Position numbers and translations under genes: made by a program | Source: an uncultured beta proteobacterium | GTDB lineage: Bacteria; Pseudomonadota; Gammaproteobacteria; Burkholderiales; SG8-39 | Direction: 5' to 3' | NCBI GenBank assembly: GCA_902826155.1 | Contig: CADEDU010000026.1 | Span: 35,014 to 60,339, forward strand | DNA: 25,326 bases | The notes under the pieces: model-generated | What the model was told of the DNA's origin: nothing | Seen by the model: only the letters and a program-made list of their open reading frames with translations | Database searches by the model: none | In this document: piece by piece, positions 7,929 to 15,880 of the stretch | How the letters are laid out: each line of letters starts with the position of its first letter | Position numbering within the stretch: the stretch's first letter is position 1

Positions 7929-8852
7929 TCAGGGAACGAGGAAGTCGGCGCTGATGCGGTTGCCCAGATCGGCGGTGCGCTCGAGGAATTCGGTCAGTGC
8001 CTGATGCAGGCCGCGCTCGAAAATCTGATCCATGCGGCCGAAGTGGAGCTGCGCATGCAGCTCGCCCGCGCGACGCTCGGTCTCGGCCGACTGGCCGTTC
8101 GAGATCCTGCCCAGGATCGAATACACCTCTTCCATGCAGGCGTGCAGCGAGCGTGGCATGTCCGGACGCAGGATGAGCAGTTCGGCCACGCGTGCCGGCG
8201 TGATGACGTCGCGGTAGACACGCCGGTAGATCTCGAACGCCGACACCGAGCGCAGCAGCGCACCCCATTCGTAGTATTCGGTTCCGGGCTGCGGCTGCGG
8301 CGCGAGCTCGTCGTACTTGACGTCGAGGATCCGCGCGGTGTTGTCGGCGCGTTCGAGAAACGTGCCCAGGCGGGCGAAGTAGAACGCTTCGTCGCGCAGC
8401 ATCGTGCCCACCGTCACGCCGCGCGACAGGTGCGAGCGGAACTTCACCCACTCGAAGAACGACGAGAGCGCCGCGCCGTACAACTGGCCCGGCTTGATGT
8501 CGCGCATCTCGATCCAGGTGGTATTGAGCGTTTCCCAGGTCTCGGAGGTCACGGTGCCGCGTACGGCATGGGCGTTCTCGCGCGCGCTGCGCAGGCAAGT
8601 GCGGATCGACGAGGGGTTGTCGTCGTCGAGCACCATGTAGCGCACCACGTTGACGGCCGAGAAGGCGCCGTACTTGGTGCGATAGGCTTCGTCGAGCCCG
8701 TTGGCGCTCAGTGATGCGCCCCAATAGCCGGCGGTGTCGTTGCCGGGCAGCAGCGACATCCGATAGGTCACGTCGAGCAGGCGCGCGACATTCTCGGCGC
8801 GCTCGGTGTAGCGCGACATCCAGTACAACGAATCGGCGGTGCGGGAGAGCAT
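7929..8852 (-). CDS. Alpha-E domain protein (DUF403)
   Basis: A 307-residue, mostly helical protein of the alpha-E family. The N-terminal signature MLSRTADSLYWMSRYTERAEN, rich in conserved Arg and Glu, is characteristic, and an equivalent segment (ARLGTFLERADNTAR) recurs in the middle. It has no predicted signal peptide. Its function is unproven. It is nearly always encoded beside, or fused to, a circularly permuted ATP-grasp protein, and is proposed to work with it in peptide or amide synthesis. Here it begins 18 bp after the ATP-grasp stop, consistent with a complex made from one transcript. Confidence 0.93.
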   Translation of the reverse strand: MLSRTADSLYWMSRYTERAENVARLLDVTYRMSLLPGNDTAGYWGASLSANGLDEAYRTKYGAFSAVNVVRYMVLDDDNPSSIRTCLRSARENAHAVRGTVTSETWETLNTTWIEMRDIKPGQLYGAALSSFFEWVKFRSHLSRGVTVGTMLRDEAFYFARLGTFLERADNTARILDVKYDELAPQPQPGTEYYEWGALLRSVSAFEIYRRVYRDVITPARVAELLILRPDMPRSLHACMEEVYSILGRISNGQSAETERRAGELHAQLHFGRMDQIFERGLHQALTEFLERTADLGNRISADFLVP

Positions 8853-8870
8853 GCGCGGTTCAGCGGCCGT

Positions 8871-10286
8871 TCAGCGGTTGAGAACCCAGGTGTCCTTGGT
8901 GCCGCCGCCCTGCGACGAGTTCACCACCAGCGAGCCGGCGCGCAGCGCAACCCGCGTGAGACCGCCGGGCACGATCTGGATCTCCCGGCCGGAAAGCACG
9001 AACGGGCGCAGATCGATGTGGCGCGGCGCGATCCCCGCTTCGACGTAGGTCGGGCAGGCCGACAGCGCAAGCGTGGGCTGGGCGATGTAGCGGCCGGGAT
9101 CCGCCTGAATGCGGCGGCGGAATTCGTCGATTTCGGCGAGCGTCGCGGCCGGACCGATCAGCATGCCGTATCCACCCGCGTTGTGCGTTTCCTTCACCAC
9201 CAGTTCAGACAGATGCGCGAGGACGTGATCGCGCTCGGCCGGCCGGCGGCACTGGAATGTCGGCACGTTGGCGAGCTTCGGTTCCTCGCCCAAGTAGAAG
9301 CGGATCATGTCGGGCACGTACGGATAGATCGACTTGTCGTCGGCCACGCCGCCGCCGATGGCGTTGGCGAGCGTCACGCGTCCGGCGCGATAGACCGACA
9401 GCAGGCCGGGCACGCCGAGCATCGAGTCGGGCCGGAATCCGAGCGGATCGAGAAAATCGTCGTCGATGCGCCGGTAGATCACATCGACGCGCTGCGGTCC
9501 GCGCGTGGTGCGCATCAGCAGCGTTTCATCGTGCACGTACAGATCGCGGCCTTCGACCAGCTCGATGCCCATCTGTTGCGCCAGATACGCGTGCTCGAAG
9601 TACGCGGAGTTCGCCGCACCGGGAGTGAGGAGCACGATGGTCGGGTTGTCCACGCCGCGCGGCGCGACGCTGCGCAGATTCTCCAGCAGCACATCGGGAT
9701 AATGGTCGACCGGCGCCACCGGATAGCGCGCGAACAGCTCGGGAAAAAGCCGGATCATCATCTTGCGGTTCTCGAGCATGTACGACACGCCCGAGGGCAC
9801 GCGCAGGTTGTCCTCGAGCACGCAGTACTGGCCCGCCCCGTCGCGCACGATGTCGATGCCGGCGATATGGGTGTAGACAGCCATCGGCACGTCGACGCCC
9901 TGCATCTCCGGCCGGTATTGCGAGTTGCCGAAGATGTGTTCGGCTGGAATGATCCCGGCGCGCACGATGCGATGGTCGTGGTACACGTCGTGGATGAACG
10001 CATTGAGCGCGCGCACGCGTTGTTCCAGACCCGCCTGCAGCGCGACCCACTCCGGCTGCGGGATGATGCGCGGAATGATGTCGAACGGAATCAGCCGTTC
10101 CTGTCCGGCATCTTCGCCGTAGACCGCGAACGTGATGCCGACGCGATGGAAGGCGGAATCCGCCTCGGCGCGTTTCTGATCGACGTACTGCGGCGGGATG
10201 ATCGAGAGCCAGTCTTGAAAGGCGCCGTAATGCTCGCGGACGCGGCCGTCGGCGGCGGTCATTTCGTCGTAGAACGCAGCGGGCAT
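8871..10286 (-). CDS. Circularly permuted type 2 ATP-grasp protein
   Basis: A 471-residue predicted amide/peptide ligase of the circularly permuted ATP-grasp family (DUF404/DUF407). Visible motifs are VLEDNLRVPSG (about 156-166, metal/ATP acid residues), LLTPG (about 220), VVKETHNAGGYGM (about 363-375, lysine plus glycine loop for ATP), IDLRPFV (about 423-429) and GGLTRVA followed by the C-terminal SSQGGGTKDTWVL. It is expected to use ATP to activate a carboxylate and join it to an amine, but donor and acceptor are unknown. It is the first gene of the ATP-grasp/alpha-E/transglutaminase/Anbu operon. It starts 43 bp after the Bug-type receptor gene on the same strand, so transcription from farther upstream is possible. 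Confidence 0.93.
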   Translation of the reverse strand: MPAAFYDEMTAADGRVREHYGAFQDWLSIIPPQYVDQKRAEADSAFHRVGITFAVYGEDAGQERLIPFDIIPRIIPQPEWVALQAGLEQRVRALNAFIHDVYHDHRIVRAGIIPAEHIFGNSQYRPEMQGVDVPMAVYTHIAGIDIVRDGAGQYCVLEDNLRVPSGVSYMLENRKMMIRLFPELFARYPVAPVDHYPDVLLENLRSVAPRGVDNPTIVLLTPGAANSAYFEHAYLAQQMGIELVEGRDLYVHDETLLMRTTRGPQRVDVIYRRIDDDFLDPLGFRPDSMLGVPGLLSVYRAGRVTLANAIGGGVADDKSIYPYVPDMIRFYLGEEPKLANVPTFQCRRPAERDHVLAHLSELVVKETHNAGGYGMLIGPAATLAEIDEFRRRIQADPGRYIAQPTLALSACPTYVEAGIAPRHIDLRPFVLSGREIQIVPGGLTRVALRAGSLVVNSSQGGGTKDTWVLNR

Positions 10287-10329
10287 GGCTCGATGGGTTT
10301 CAGCAGGGCTCAGAAGGGTGAAGTACGGC

Positions 10330-11322
10330 TCAGTTGGGTTTGAGTCCGATCTTGCGGATCAGCGCGCCCCATTGCGCGGTTTCCTTGCGCAGATGCTCGG
10401 CCAGTTCCTGCGGCGAGGAGCTGATCAGCTCGATCGCCGTGAGCCGATCGCTCAGACCGGGCTGCGCGAGCACGCGCCGCACCTCGGCATTGAGCTTGTC
10501 GATGATCGGCTTGGGCGTGCCGGCGGGTGCGAACAGCGCGAACCACTCCGCGGTCACCACCTCGAATCCCTGTTCCTTGAGCGTAGGCACTTCCGGAATC
10601 GATCCGTAGCGTTCGGCTGACGTGACGCCCAGCGCGCGCAGTTGTTTGGCCTTGTATTGCGTGAGCGCCTGACCGACCGTGGCGAACGTCATCGGGATAT
10701 GCCCGGCCATCGCATCGGCCATCGCGGGCGTGCCGCCTTTGTAGACGATGTGCTGCAACGACGCTCCGGTGATGTCTTTCAGCAGTTCCGCCGCGAGGTG
10801 CGTGACCGTGCCGGTGCCGCCCGATCCGTAGCTGATGCCGCCCGCCGTGGTTTTCGAGAGCGCGATCAATTCCTTGATGTTCTGCGGTGCAAAGTTCGGA
10901 TTGACGTAGGCGACGATCGGCGCGCGCGCGAGCATGCTCACCGGCTCGAAGTCGCGCACCGCGTCGTACGGCAGCTTGGCGTTGAGCGCAGGGTTGGTCG
11001 CCATCGTGCTCACACCGATGAGCAGCGTGTAGCCGTCGGGTTTCGACTTCGCCGCCGCGTCGTAGCCGATGATGGTTCCGCCGCCGGGGCGGTTCTCCGT
11101 CACCACCGTCTGCCCCCAGTTCTCGGACATCTTCTGGCCGAGCGTCCGCCCCACGAGATCGGTCGAGCCGCCCGGCGCGAACGGCACGATGATGCGGATC
11201 GGCTTGTCGGGATAGGTGTCGGCGCCGGTCTGGGCGAAGGTTGCCGAGGCAGCCAGCGAACCAAGAAGCGTCAGCGCGAACAGGCGGACGGCGGTGTGAT
11301 GTTTGCGACTCGCTCGAAGCAC
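10330..11322 (-). CDS. Bug/TctC-family periplasmic solute-binding protein
   Basis: Substrate-binding protein of the tripartite tricarboxylate transporter family (Bug receptors), which bind carboxylates in the periplasm. From GTG 11322 it has 330 residues with a clean signal peptide (basic N-terminus, LFALTLLGSLAASATFA, cleavage before Q). The mature protein begins with YPDKPIRIIVPFAPGGSTDLVGR and contains NRPGGGTIIGYDAAAKSKPDGYTLL and PYDAVRDFEPVSML, all family hallmarks. A frame extending to 11379 exists, but the GTG has AGGAG 9 nt upstream and gives the better signal sequence. No TctA/TctB membrane subunits are nearby, the usual orphan state of Bug receptors in Burkholderiales. The ligand cannot be predicted. 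Confidence 0.92.
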   Translation of the reverse strand: MLRASRKHHTAVRLFALTLLGSLAASATFAQTGADTYPDKPIRIIVPFAPGGSTDLVGRTLGQKMSENWGQTVVTENRPGGGTIIGYDAAAKSKPDGYTLLIGVSTMATNPALNAKLPYDAVRDFEPVSMLARAPIVAYVNPNFAPQNIKELIALSKTTAGGISYGSGGTGTVTHLAAELLKDITGASLQHIVYKGGTPAMADAMAGHIPMTFATVGQALTQYKAKQLRALGVTSAERYGSIPEVPTLKEQGFEVVTAEWFALFAPAGTPKPIIDKLNAEVRRVLAQPGLSDRLTAIELISSSPQELAEHLRKETAQWGALIRKIGLKPN

Positions 11323-11331
11323 GGTGCGTGG

Positions 11332-11336
11332 CTCCT
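11332..11336 (-). promoter_or_regulatory. Ribosome binding site deciding the Bug receptor start
   Basis: AGGAG on the minus strand, 9 nt before GTG 11322. It supports that start over the ATGs at 11355 and 11379, which have only pyrimidine-rich sequence before them. Confidence 0.6.
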
Positions 11337-11414
11337 GGATGTTGACTGGCTGCATGCAAATAGGGGGGGCGAGGTGCAAGAGCCGACCGGCGCGTCGGCA
11401 CGGGCTATGTGCGA

Positions 11415-11627
11415 TCAGCGTACGCGCCGCGAGGTGAAGTCTTCGGCGATCTTGTCCTCGAAGTAACTCACCGGGGAGGGCGCGCTCATGAAGCCGCGAT
11501 GGATTTCACTGGAGACGCCGGAGTACGCGACGATCCGACCATCGGAGAACTCCAGTTCGAGCGTTCGGGTCTTCTCGTCGTAACCGGCTGAGCGGATTTT
11601 GCTCGCATTGACGCGTTTGCGTTCCAC
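11415..11627 (-). CDS. KTSC-domain small protein
   Basis: A 70-residue protein made almost entirely of one KTSC domain, a short module also found at the C-terminus of some lysyl-tRNA synthetases. The pattern SKIRSAGYDEKTRTLELEFSDG..., then AYSGVSSEIHRGFMSAPSPVSYFEDKI fits the family (aromatic/hydrophobic strands, Val-x-x-x-hydrophobic, A-x-S before an aromatic pair). It starts with GTG 11627, preceded by GGAGG at 11634-11638 with 6 nt spacing. It follows recJ by 18 bp, so it is probably co-transcribed with it. Function is unknown; a nucleic-acid role is only a guess from its partners. Confidence 0.8.
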   Translation of the reverse strand: MERKRVNASKIRSAGYDEKTRTLELEFSDGRIVAYSGVSSEIHRGFMSAPSPVSYFEDKIAEDFTSRRVR

Positions 11628-11645
11628 GGCGTGCCTCCGTCGGGT

Positions 11646-13364
11646 TCAAGCGGATCGGGTGTCGAGCGACAGGTCGGCGGGCGCCCAGTGCTCGATCGAC
11701 AGCCGCGTCGCGGCCAGCCCATTGTATTCGTCGATCGACAGCCGATAGGCCAGTTGCGCATGCTCGGGCAGCGGCGTCGTGTCGCCGAACAGCATGGCGT
11801 CCACCGGCCGGCCGCGCACATCGAGCTTGAGGCGCGAGTGACGCTCGCCCACGACCCGCTGCGACACCACGCGAACGCGATCGCTGAACAGCGGCGCCGG
11901 AAACCCCTGGCCCCAGATCTGCTGCTCGAGCAGTCGTGCGACGTTGTAGTTGACGTACTCCGGTTCGAGCGGACCGTCGGTCTCGATCACCCGCGCGAGC
12001 GCCGCCTCGTCGAGCATCTCGCGCGCGACCTGTTCGTAGGCCAGCGCGAAACGGTCGAAATCGCGCTCGCGGATGGTGACACCGGCCGCCGCCGCGTGAC
12101 CGCCGAATCGCATCAGCAAGTCGGGGTGCATCTTGGCGACCAGATCGAGGCAGTCGCGCAAATGCAGTCCGGCGATCGAGCGCCCGGAGCCGCGCAACTC
12201 GCCTTCGTTGGCGCGTGCAAACGCGAAGGTCGGTCGATGCAGTCGATCCTTGATGCGCCCGGCCACGATGCCGACCACGCCCTGGTGCCACCCGGGTTCG
12301 AACAGCGCGATCGTGGCGCGTTCGCCCGGATCGAGCCGCGCCAGCGTCTGCGCGGCTTCGTCGGACATGGCGGTCTCGATGCCGCGCCGCTCGCGATTGA
12401 GCCGCTCGAGCTCCTGCGCGATGGTGAGTGCGCGGGCTGTATCGTCGGTGGCCAGGCATTCGATGCCGACGCGCATGTCGGCGAGACGCCCGGCGGCGTT
12501 GATGCGCGGCCCGATCGCGAATCCCAGATCGAACGTGCTCGCCCGCTCCAGCGAGCGACCTGCCACCGCGAATAACGCGCGCAGCCCGGGCGAGACCTTG
12601 CCCGCACGGATACGCAGCAGCCCCTGGCTGACCAGGATGCGGTTGTTGCGATCGAGCCGCACTACATCGGCCACGGTGCCGGCAGCGACCAGATCGAGCC
12701 ATTGCGCGAGATTGGGTTCGGGGCGCTCGCGAAAGCGTCCGCGGGTGCGCAACTGCGCCCGCAGCGCCAGCATCACGTAGAACATCACGCCCACGCCGGC
12801 AATCGATTTGCTGGGAAAGCCGCAGCCGGGCTGATTCGGATTGACGATGCAGGTGGCCGCCGGAAGCGTGTCGCCCGGCAGATGGTGATCGGTGATCAGC
12901 GTGCGGATGCCCAGCGCATTGGCCGCCGCGACGCCGTCGACGCTGGCAATACCGTTGTCGACGGTGATCAACAGGTCAGGCTTGAGCGGGGCGACGAGCT
13001 GTACCAGTTCGGGCGTGAGGCCGTAGCCCAGCTCGAAGCGATTGGGCACGAAAAACTCCACCTGCGCGCCGAACGCCCGCAGTGCGCGCAAACCCACCGC
13101 GCACGCGGTGGCGCCGTCGCAGTCGTAGTCGGCGACGATCAGCAGGCGTTCGCCGCGTTCGATCGCGTCGGCAAGGAGCGCGGCGGCCCGATCGGCGTTC
13201 TTCATTCGGTCGGGCGGGATGAGTCCGGACAACTCGTAGTCGAGTTCGTTGGCCGTGCGGATGCCGCGCGCCGCGCACAGCCGTGCCAGGACCGGATGCA
13301 TGCCGGCCGCGCGCAGGCTCGCCTCGATCGGCACCGGAATCGGTCGCGTGCGCAGGACGGTCAT
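11646..13364 (-). CDS. recJ: Single-stranded-DNA-specific exonuclease RecJ
   Basis: A 5'-3' ssDNA exonuclease of the DHH phosphoesterase superfamily, acting in RecF-pathway recombination, mismatch repair and base-excision repair. The 572 residues match typical RecJ (about 570). Motif I is ADYDCDG (78-84), motif II TVDNG (134-138) and motif III DHH (159-161), supplying the Mn2+ ligands. The DHHA1 part shows RFGGHAAAAG, and the C-terminal OB-like domain is present. There are no losses in catalytic residues. It is downstream of the RpfE-like gene (24 bp gap) and upstream of the KTSC gene (18 bp gap). The recJ/rpfE adjacency is also known from the Xanthomonas rpf region. Confidence 0.96.
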   Translation of the reverse strand: MTVLRTRPIPVPIEASLRAAGMHPVLARLCAARGIRTANELDYELSGLIPPDRMKNADRAAALLADAIERGERLLIVADYDCDGATACAVGLRALRAFGAQVEFFVPNRFELGYGLTPELVQLVAPLKPDLLITVDNGIASVDGVAAANALGIRTLITDHHLPGDTLPAATCIVNPNQPGCGFPSKSIAGVGVMFYVMLALRAQLRTRGRFRERPEPNLAQWLDLVAAGTVADVVRLDRNNRILVSQGLLRIRAGKVSPGLRALFAVAGRSLERASTFDLGFAIGPRINAAGRLADMRVGIECLATDDTARALTIAQELERLNRERRGIETAMSDEAAQTLARLDPGERATIALFEPGWHQGVVGIVAGRIKDRLHRPTFAFARANEGELRGSGRSIAGLHLRDCLDLVAKMHPDLLMRFGGHAAAAGVTIRERDFDRFALAYEQVAREMLDEAALARVIETDGPLEPEYVNYNVARLLEQQIWGQGFPAPLFSDRVRVVSQRVVGERHSRLKLDVRGRPVDAMLFGDTTPLPEHAQLAYRLSIDEYNGLAATRLSIEHWAPADLSLDTRSA

Positions 13365-13388
13365 CGCGGCAGTGCCCGGCGCATGGTT

Positions 13389-14471
13389 TCAGGATTCCAG
13401 TGCGGCATTCGCATGGTCGACGCTCGGGTTCACATAGGAGTGCAGCGGTCGGCGGCGGCGCCACAGATAGCGCAGATCGCTCGCCGTCGTTTCGACCACG
13501 AGCTCGCTGCCCGGGCCGAACGCGTGCAACGTGATCATGCCGAGTTGACGTGCGCGCAGCGCGGCAAGGGCCGGCGCGAACCAATCGCGTTCGAGGATTT
13601 CAAGCCCGCGCGCCCAGGCGGTGCGGTCGTGGTACGCAACCGGTGCACGCAACGCATCGAGCACACACCAGGCGACGCCGGATCGCGTTGCAGTCGATCG
13701 CACCAGTTCGTCGAATTGCGGCGGCGGATCGATGGCCTCGATGCCCGCCGCATGCGCCAGGCCCCGCGCGACAGCCAAGGTGCTGCACAGCAGTTGGACG
13801 CGTGGCGCGCGCACCGGTGCGATCGTGCCGCCCGATGCGAACCAGACGCTGTTGATCGGCAGCTCGCCGCGCGTCTCGCGTGCCGCGTTGGCCGGATGAT
13901 CGTGCAGCACCATCTGGACTTCGGTGAGCAGGCGTTGCCACGTTTTGCCGCCGTCACCACGAGGCAGGAACCGCGCGATCGGATGCCCGCGAACGCGTGC
14001 AGCAGGCTCGGCGAGGAGCGGAGGCATGGCACCGATCGCGGCGTACCAGCGTGACGGCGTGGGCGCGACGAAGCGCACCTGCTGCGGATCGAAGCGATCG
14101 TTGAGCGTGCCAAGCAGCGCTTCGGTGTCGGCACTGGTGAGCGGCGGGTCGGGCTCGACCAGCACCAGATGATCACGCTCCACGCGTAAGTGAACCGGAT
14201 CGGCGTGCGCCCACGTCTGCTCGCCTGGCTCGCCACCGTCAGCCGCCAGCGCGAACGGGGCCGAGGCGAGCGGCGCCTGATCGGCAGCCGTGAACTGCGC
14301 GAGCAGCCACGCCTCAAATGATGCGGCGGGCTGCGTCGCTTTGCGTCCGCGCGCGAGGATCGTCTCCAGCGCTGGTGTAGCAGGCGCGGACGCTGACGCA
14401 GTTGGAGGCTCGGCGCCGGCGGCATCGAACGGCGGGCCGAACAGATCGGGAACGAGAAGATGCAGATGCAT
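13389..14471 (-). CDS. RpfE-like conserved protein (COG4255-type)
   Basis: A 360-residue protein similar to the proteins annotated in betaproteobacteria as RpfE-type regulatory proteins or distant phosphoglycerate-mutase-like proteins. Recognisable segments are MHLHLLVPDLFGPP at the N-terminus, HADPVHLRVERDHLVLVEP, LPINSVWFASGG and the C-terminal ELVVETTASDLRYLWRRRRPLHSYV. The ATG at 14471 is chosen because MHLHLLVPDLF is the family's N-terminus; a frame reaching 14603 adds only low-complexity residues. It has no signal peptide. Residues about 20-40 are an Ala/Pro-rich linker. It is the first gene of the unit with recJ and diverges from the lol genes across 140 bp. Biochemical activity is unproven. 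Confidence 0.8.
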   Translation of the reverse strand: MHLHLLVPDLFGPPFDAAGAEPPTASASAPATPALETILARGRKATQPAASFEAWLLAQFTAADQAPLASAPFALAADGGEPGEQTWAHADPVHLRVERDHLVLVEPDPPLTSADTEALLGTLNDRFDPQQVRFVAPTPSRWYAAIGAMPPLLAEPAARVRGHPIARFLPRGDGGKTWQRLLTEVQMVLHDHPANAARETRGELPINSVWFASGGTIAPVRAPRVQLLCSTLAVARGLAHAAGIEAIDPPPQFDELVRSTATRSGVAWCVLDALRAPVAYHDRTAWARGLEILERDWFAPALAALRARQLGMITLHAFGPGSELVVETTASDLRYLWRRRRPLHSYVNPSVDHANAALES

Positions 14472-14611
14472 GACCGGACGAATGCTGACCGACGTGGCGG
14501 GCGGCCGCAAGCGTGCGCGCTCTTCTCCCTGCGATGGTGCATCTGCGCCGATTCGGTTCGCCGCGCCGGTGCACTGTGGGACAATCCGCCGCCCCGACGA
14601 CACCCCCCTCC

Positions 14612-15850
14612 ATGAAATACGAGTTGCTGGTCGGTCTGCGCTACACGCGCGCCGAGCGGTCCAATCATTTCGTCTCGTTCCTGTCGCTGGTCTCGATCCT
14701 CGGCGTTGCGCTCGGCGTGGCGGCGCTCATCGTCGTGCTCGCGGTGGTGAACGGGTTCGAGCACGAGTTCAGGCGGGGCGTGCTCGGGGCCACACCACAC
14801 GTTCAGGTGCAAAGCTTCGACGGGCCGCTCGATGACTGGCGCAGGGTCGCAGCGGTGGCCGAGCAGTTTCCCGATGTGATCGCCACCGCGCCGTTCATCA
14901 ACGTGCAGGCGCTGCTGTCGAACGAATCAAACCTGCGCGGTGTCCTGCTGCGCGGCATCGACCCGCAGCGCGAAGATCGTGCGGCCGACCTTTCCCGCCA
15001 GATCAAGCAAGGCAAGCTCGAGGAGCTGGTACCGGGTGAGGGGCGCGTGATCCTGGGGGCGGAGCTGGCCAAGACGCTGGGCGTCGGTGTGGGCGAGCGC
15101 GTCATGCTGGTGGCGCCGCGCACGGATGGCGAGGGTGCGGGTGCGCTGCCGCGCGTTACGCCGCTCACTGTGATCGGGTTGTTCTCGGTCGGACTGTACG
15201 ACTACGACAGCGCGCTTGGCGTGATGCACCTGGACGATCTGCGTGCGCAGTTCGGCTTCGGCGACCGAGTGTCGGGCGTGCGATTGCGTCTGCGCGAGCC
15301 GCTGGAGGCCCCGGCCGTGGCCGCCCAGCTCGGTGGTCAGTTGCGCCAGCTCGCGGTCACCGACTGGACGCGCGGCAACGCCAACCTGTTCCATGCCGTG
15401 AGAACCTCGAAACTCATGGTGGTGATGGTCGTGTCGCTGTTGATCGCGATCGCCACGTTCAACATCGTCGCCTCGCTGGTCATGGCGGTGGCCGACAAGG
15501 AAGCCGACATCGCGATTCTGCGCACGCTCGGCGCATCGCCCGGCGGCATCATGCGTCTGTTCATCGTGCAAGGCACGACGATCGGCGTGATCGGCACCAT
15601 TGCGGGCGTGATTGCCGGCGTGCTGATTGCGCTGAACGTGCCGCGCATCGCCAAGGCGGTGGAGGACGTGTTCGGCTTCAAGCCGATCTCCCCCGAGATC
15701 TATCACATCAGCGAGTTGCCTTCGCAATTGCACTCCGGCGATGTGATCCTCACCGCGGTGGTCGCGCTGGCATTGTCGCTGCTGGCCACGCTGTACCCGA
15801 GTTGGCGCGCGGCGCGCTTGCGGCCGGCCGAGGCGCTGCGCTTCGAATAG
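14612..15850 (+). CDS. lolC: Lipoprotein-releasing ABC transporter permease, LolC/LolE family (first paralogue)
   Basis: A 412-residue inner-membrane permease of the Lol system that extracts outer-membrane lipoproteins and hands them to LolA. One N-terminal membrane segment (about 21-46) precedes a periplasmic domain, then three segments near the C-terminus, ending [18 protein letters not shown]. The family motif [19 protein letters not shown] sits before the second C-terminal helix. The start is ATG 14612 ([14 protein letters not shown]); the extension to 14513 is unlikely. It shares length and layout with the next gene, but the loop before the VIG strand reads GEGAGALPRVTPL and lacks the TPxG of LolC hooks, so it may be the LolE-like partner. 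A possible -10 (GACAAT, 14580-14585) lies about 26 nt upstream of the ATG. Confidence 0.93.
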   Translation: MKYELLVGLRYTRAERSNHFVSFLSLVSILGVALGVAALIVVLAVVNGFEHEFRRGVLGATPHVQVQSFDGPLDDWRRVAAVAEQFPDVIATAPFINVQALLSNESNLRGVLLRGIDPQREDRAADLSRQIKQGKLEELVPGEGRVILGAELAKTLGVGVGERVMLVAPRTDGEGAGALPRVTPLTVIGLFSVGLYDYDSALGVMHLDDLRAQFGFGDRVSGVRLRLREPLEAPAVAAQLGGQLRQLAVTDWTRGNANLFHAVRTSKLMVVMVVSLLIAIATFNIVASLVMAVADKEADIAILRTLGASPGGIMRLFIVQGTTIGVIGTIAGVIAGVLIALNVPRIAKAVEDVFGFKPISPEIYHISELPSQLHSGDVILTAVVALALSLLATLYPSWRAARLRPAEALRFE

Positions 15851-15880
15851 TCGCTCACCGCCACGTACAACGACGACGCG

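Noticed and set aside
7224..10343. Long plus-strand open frames (7224-8714 and 9018-10343)
   Set aside because: They mirror the transglutaminase, alpha-E and ATP-grasp genes on the other strand and show no domain motifs.
10310..11401. A second minus-strand frame of 363 codons over the Bug gene
   Set aside because: It is shifted by one base from the frame that contains the signal peptide and Bug motifs; its translation is Arg/His-rich nonsense.
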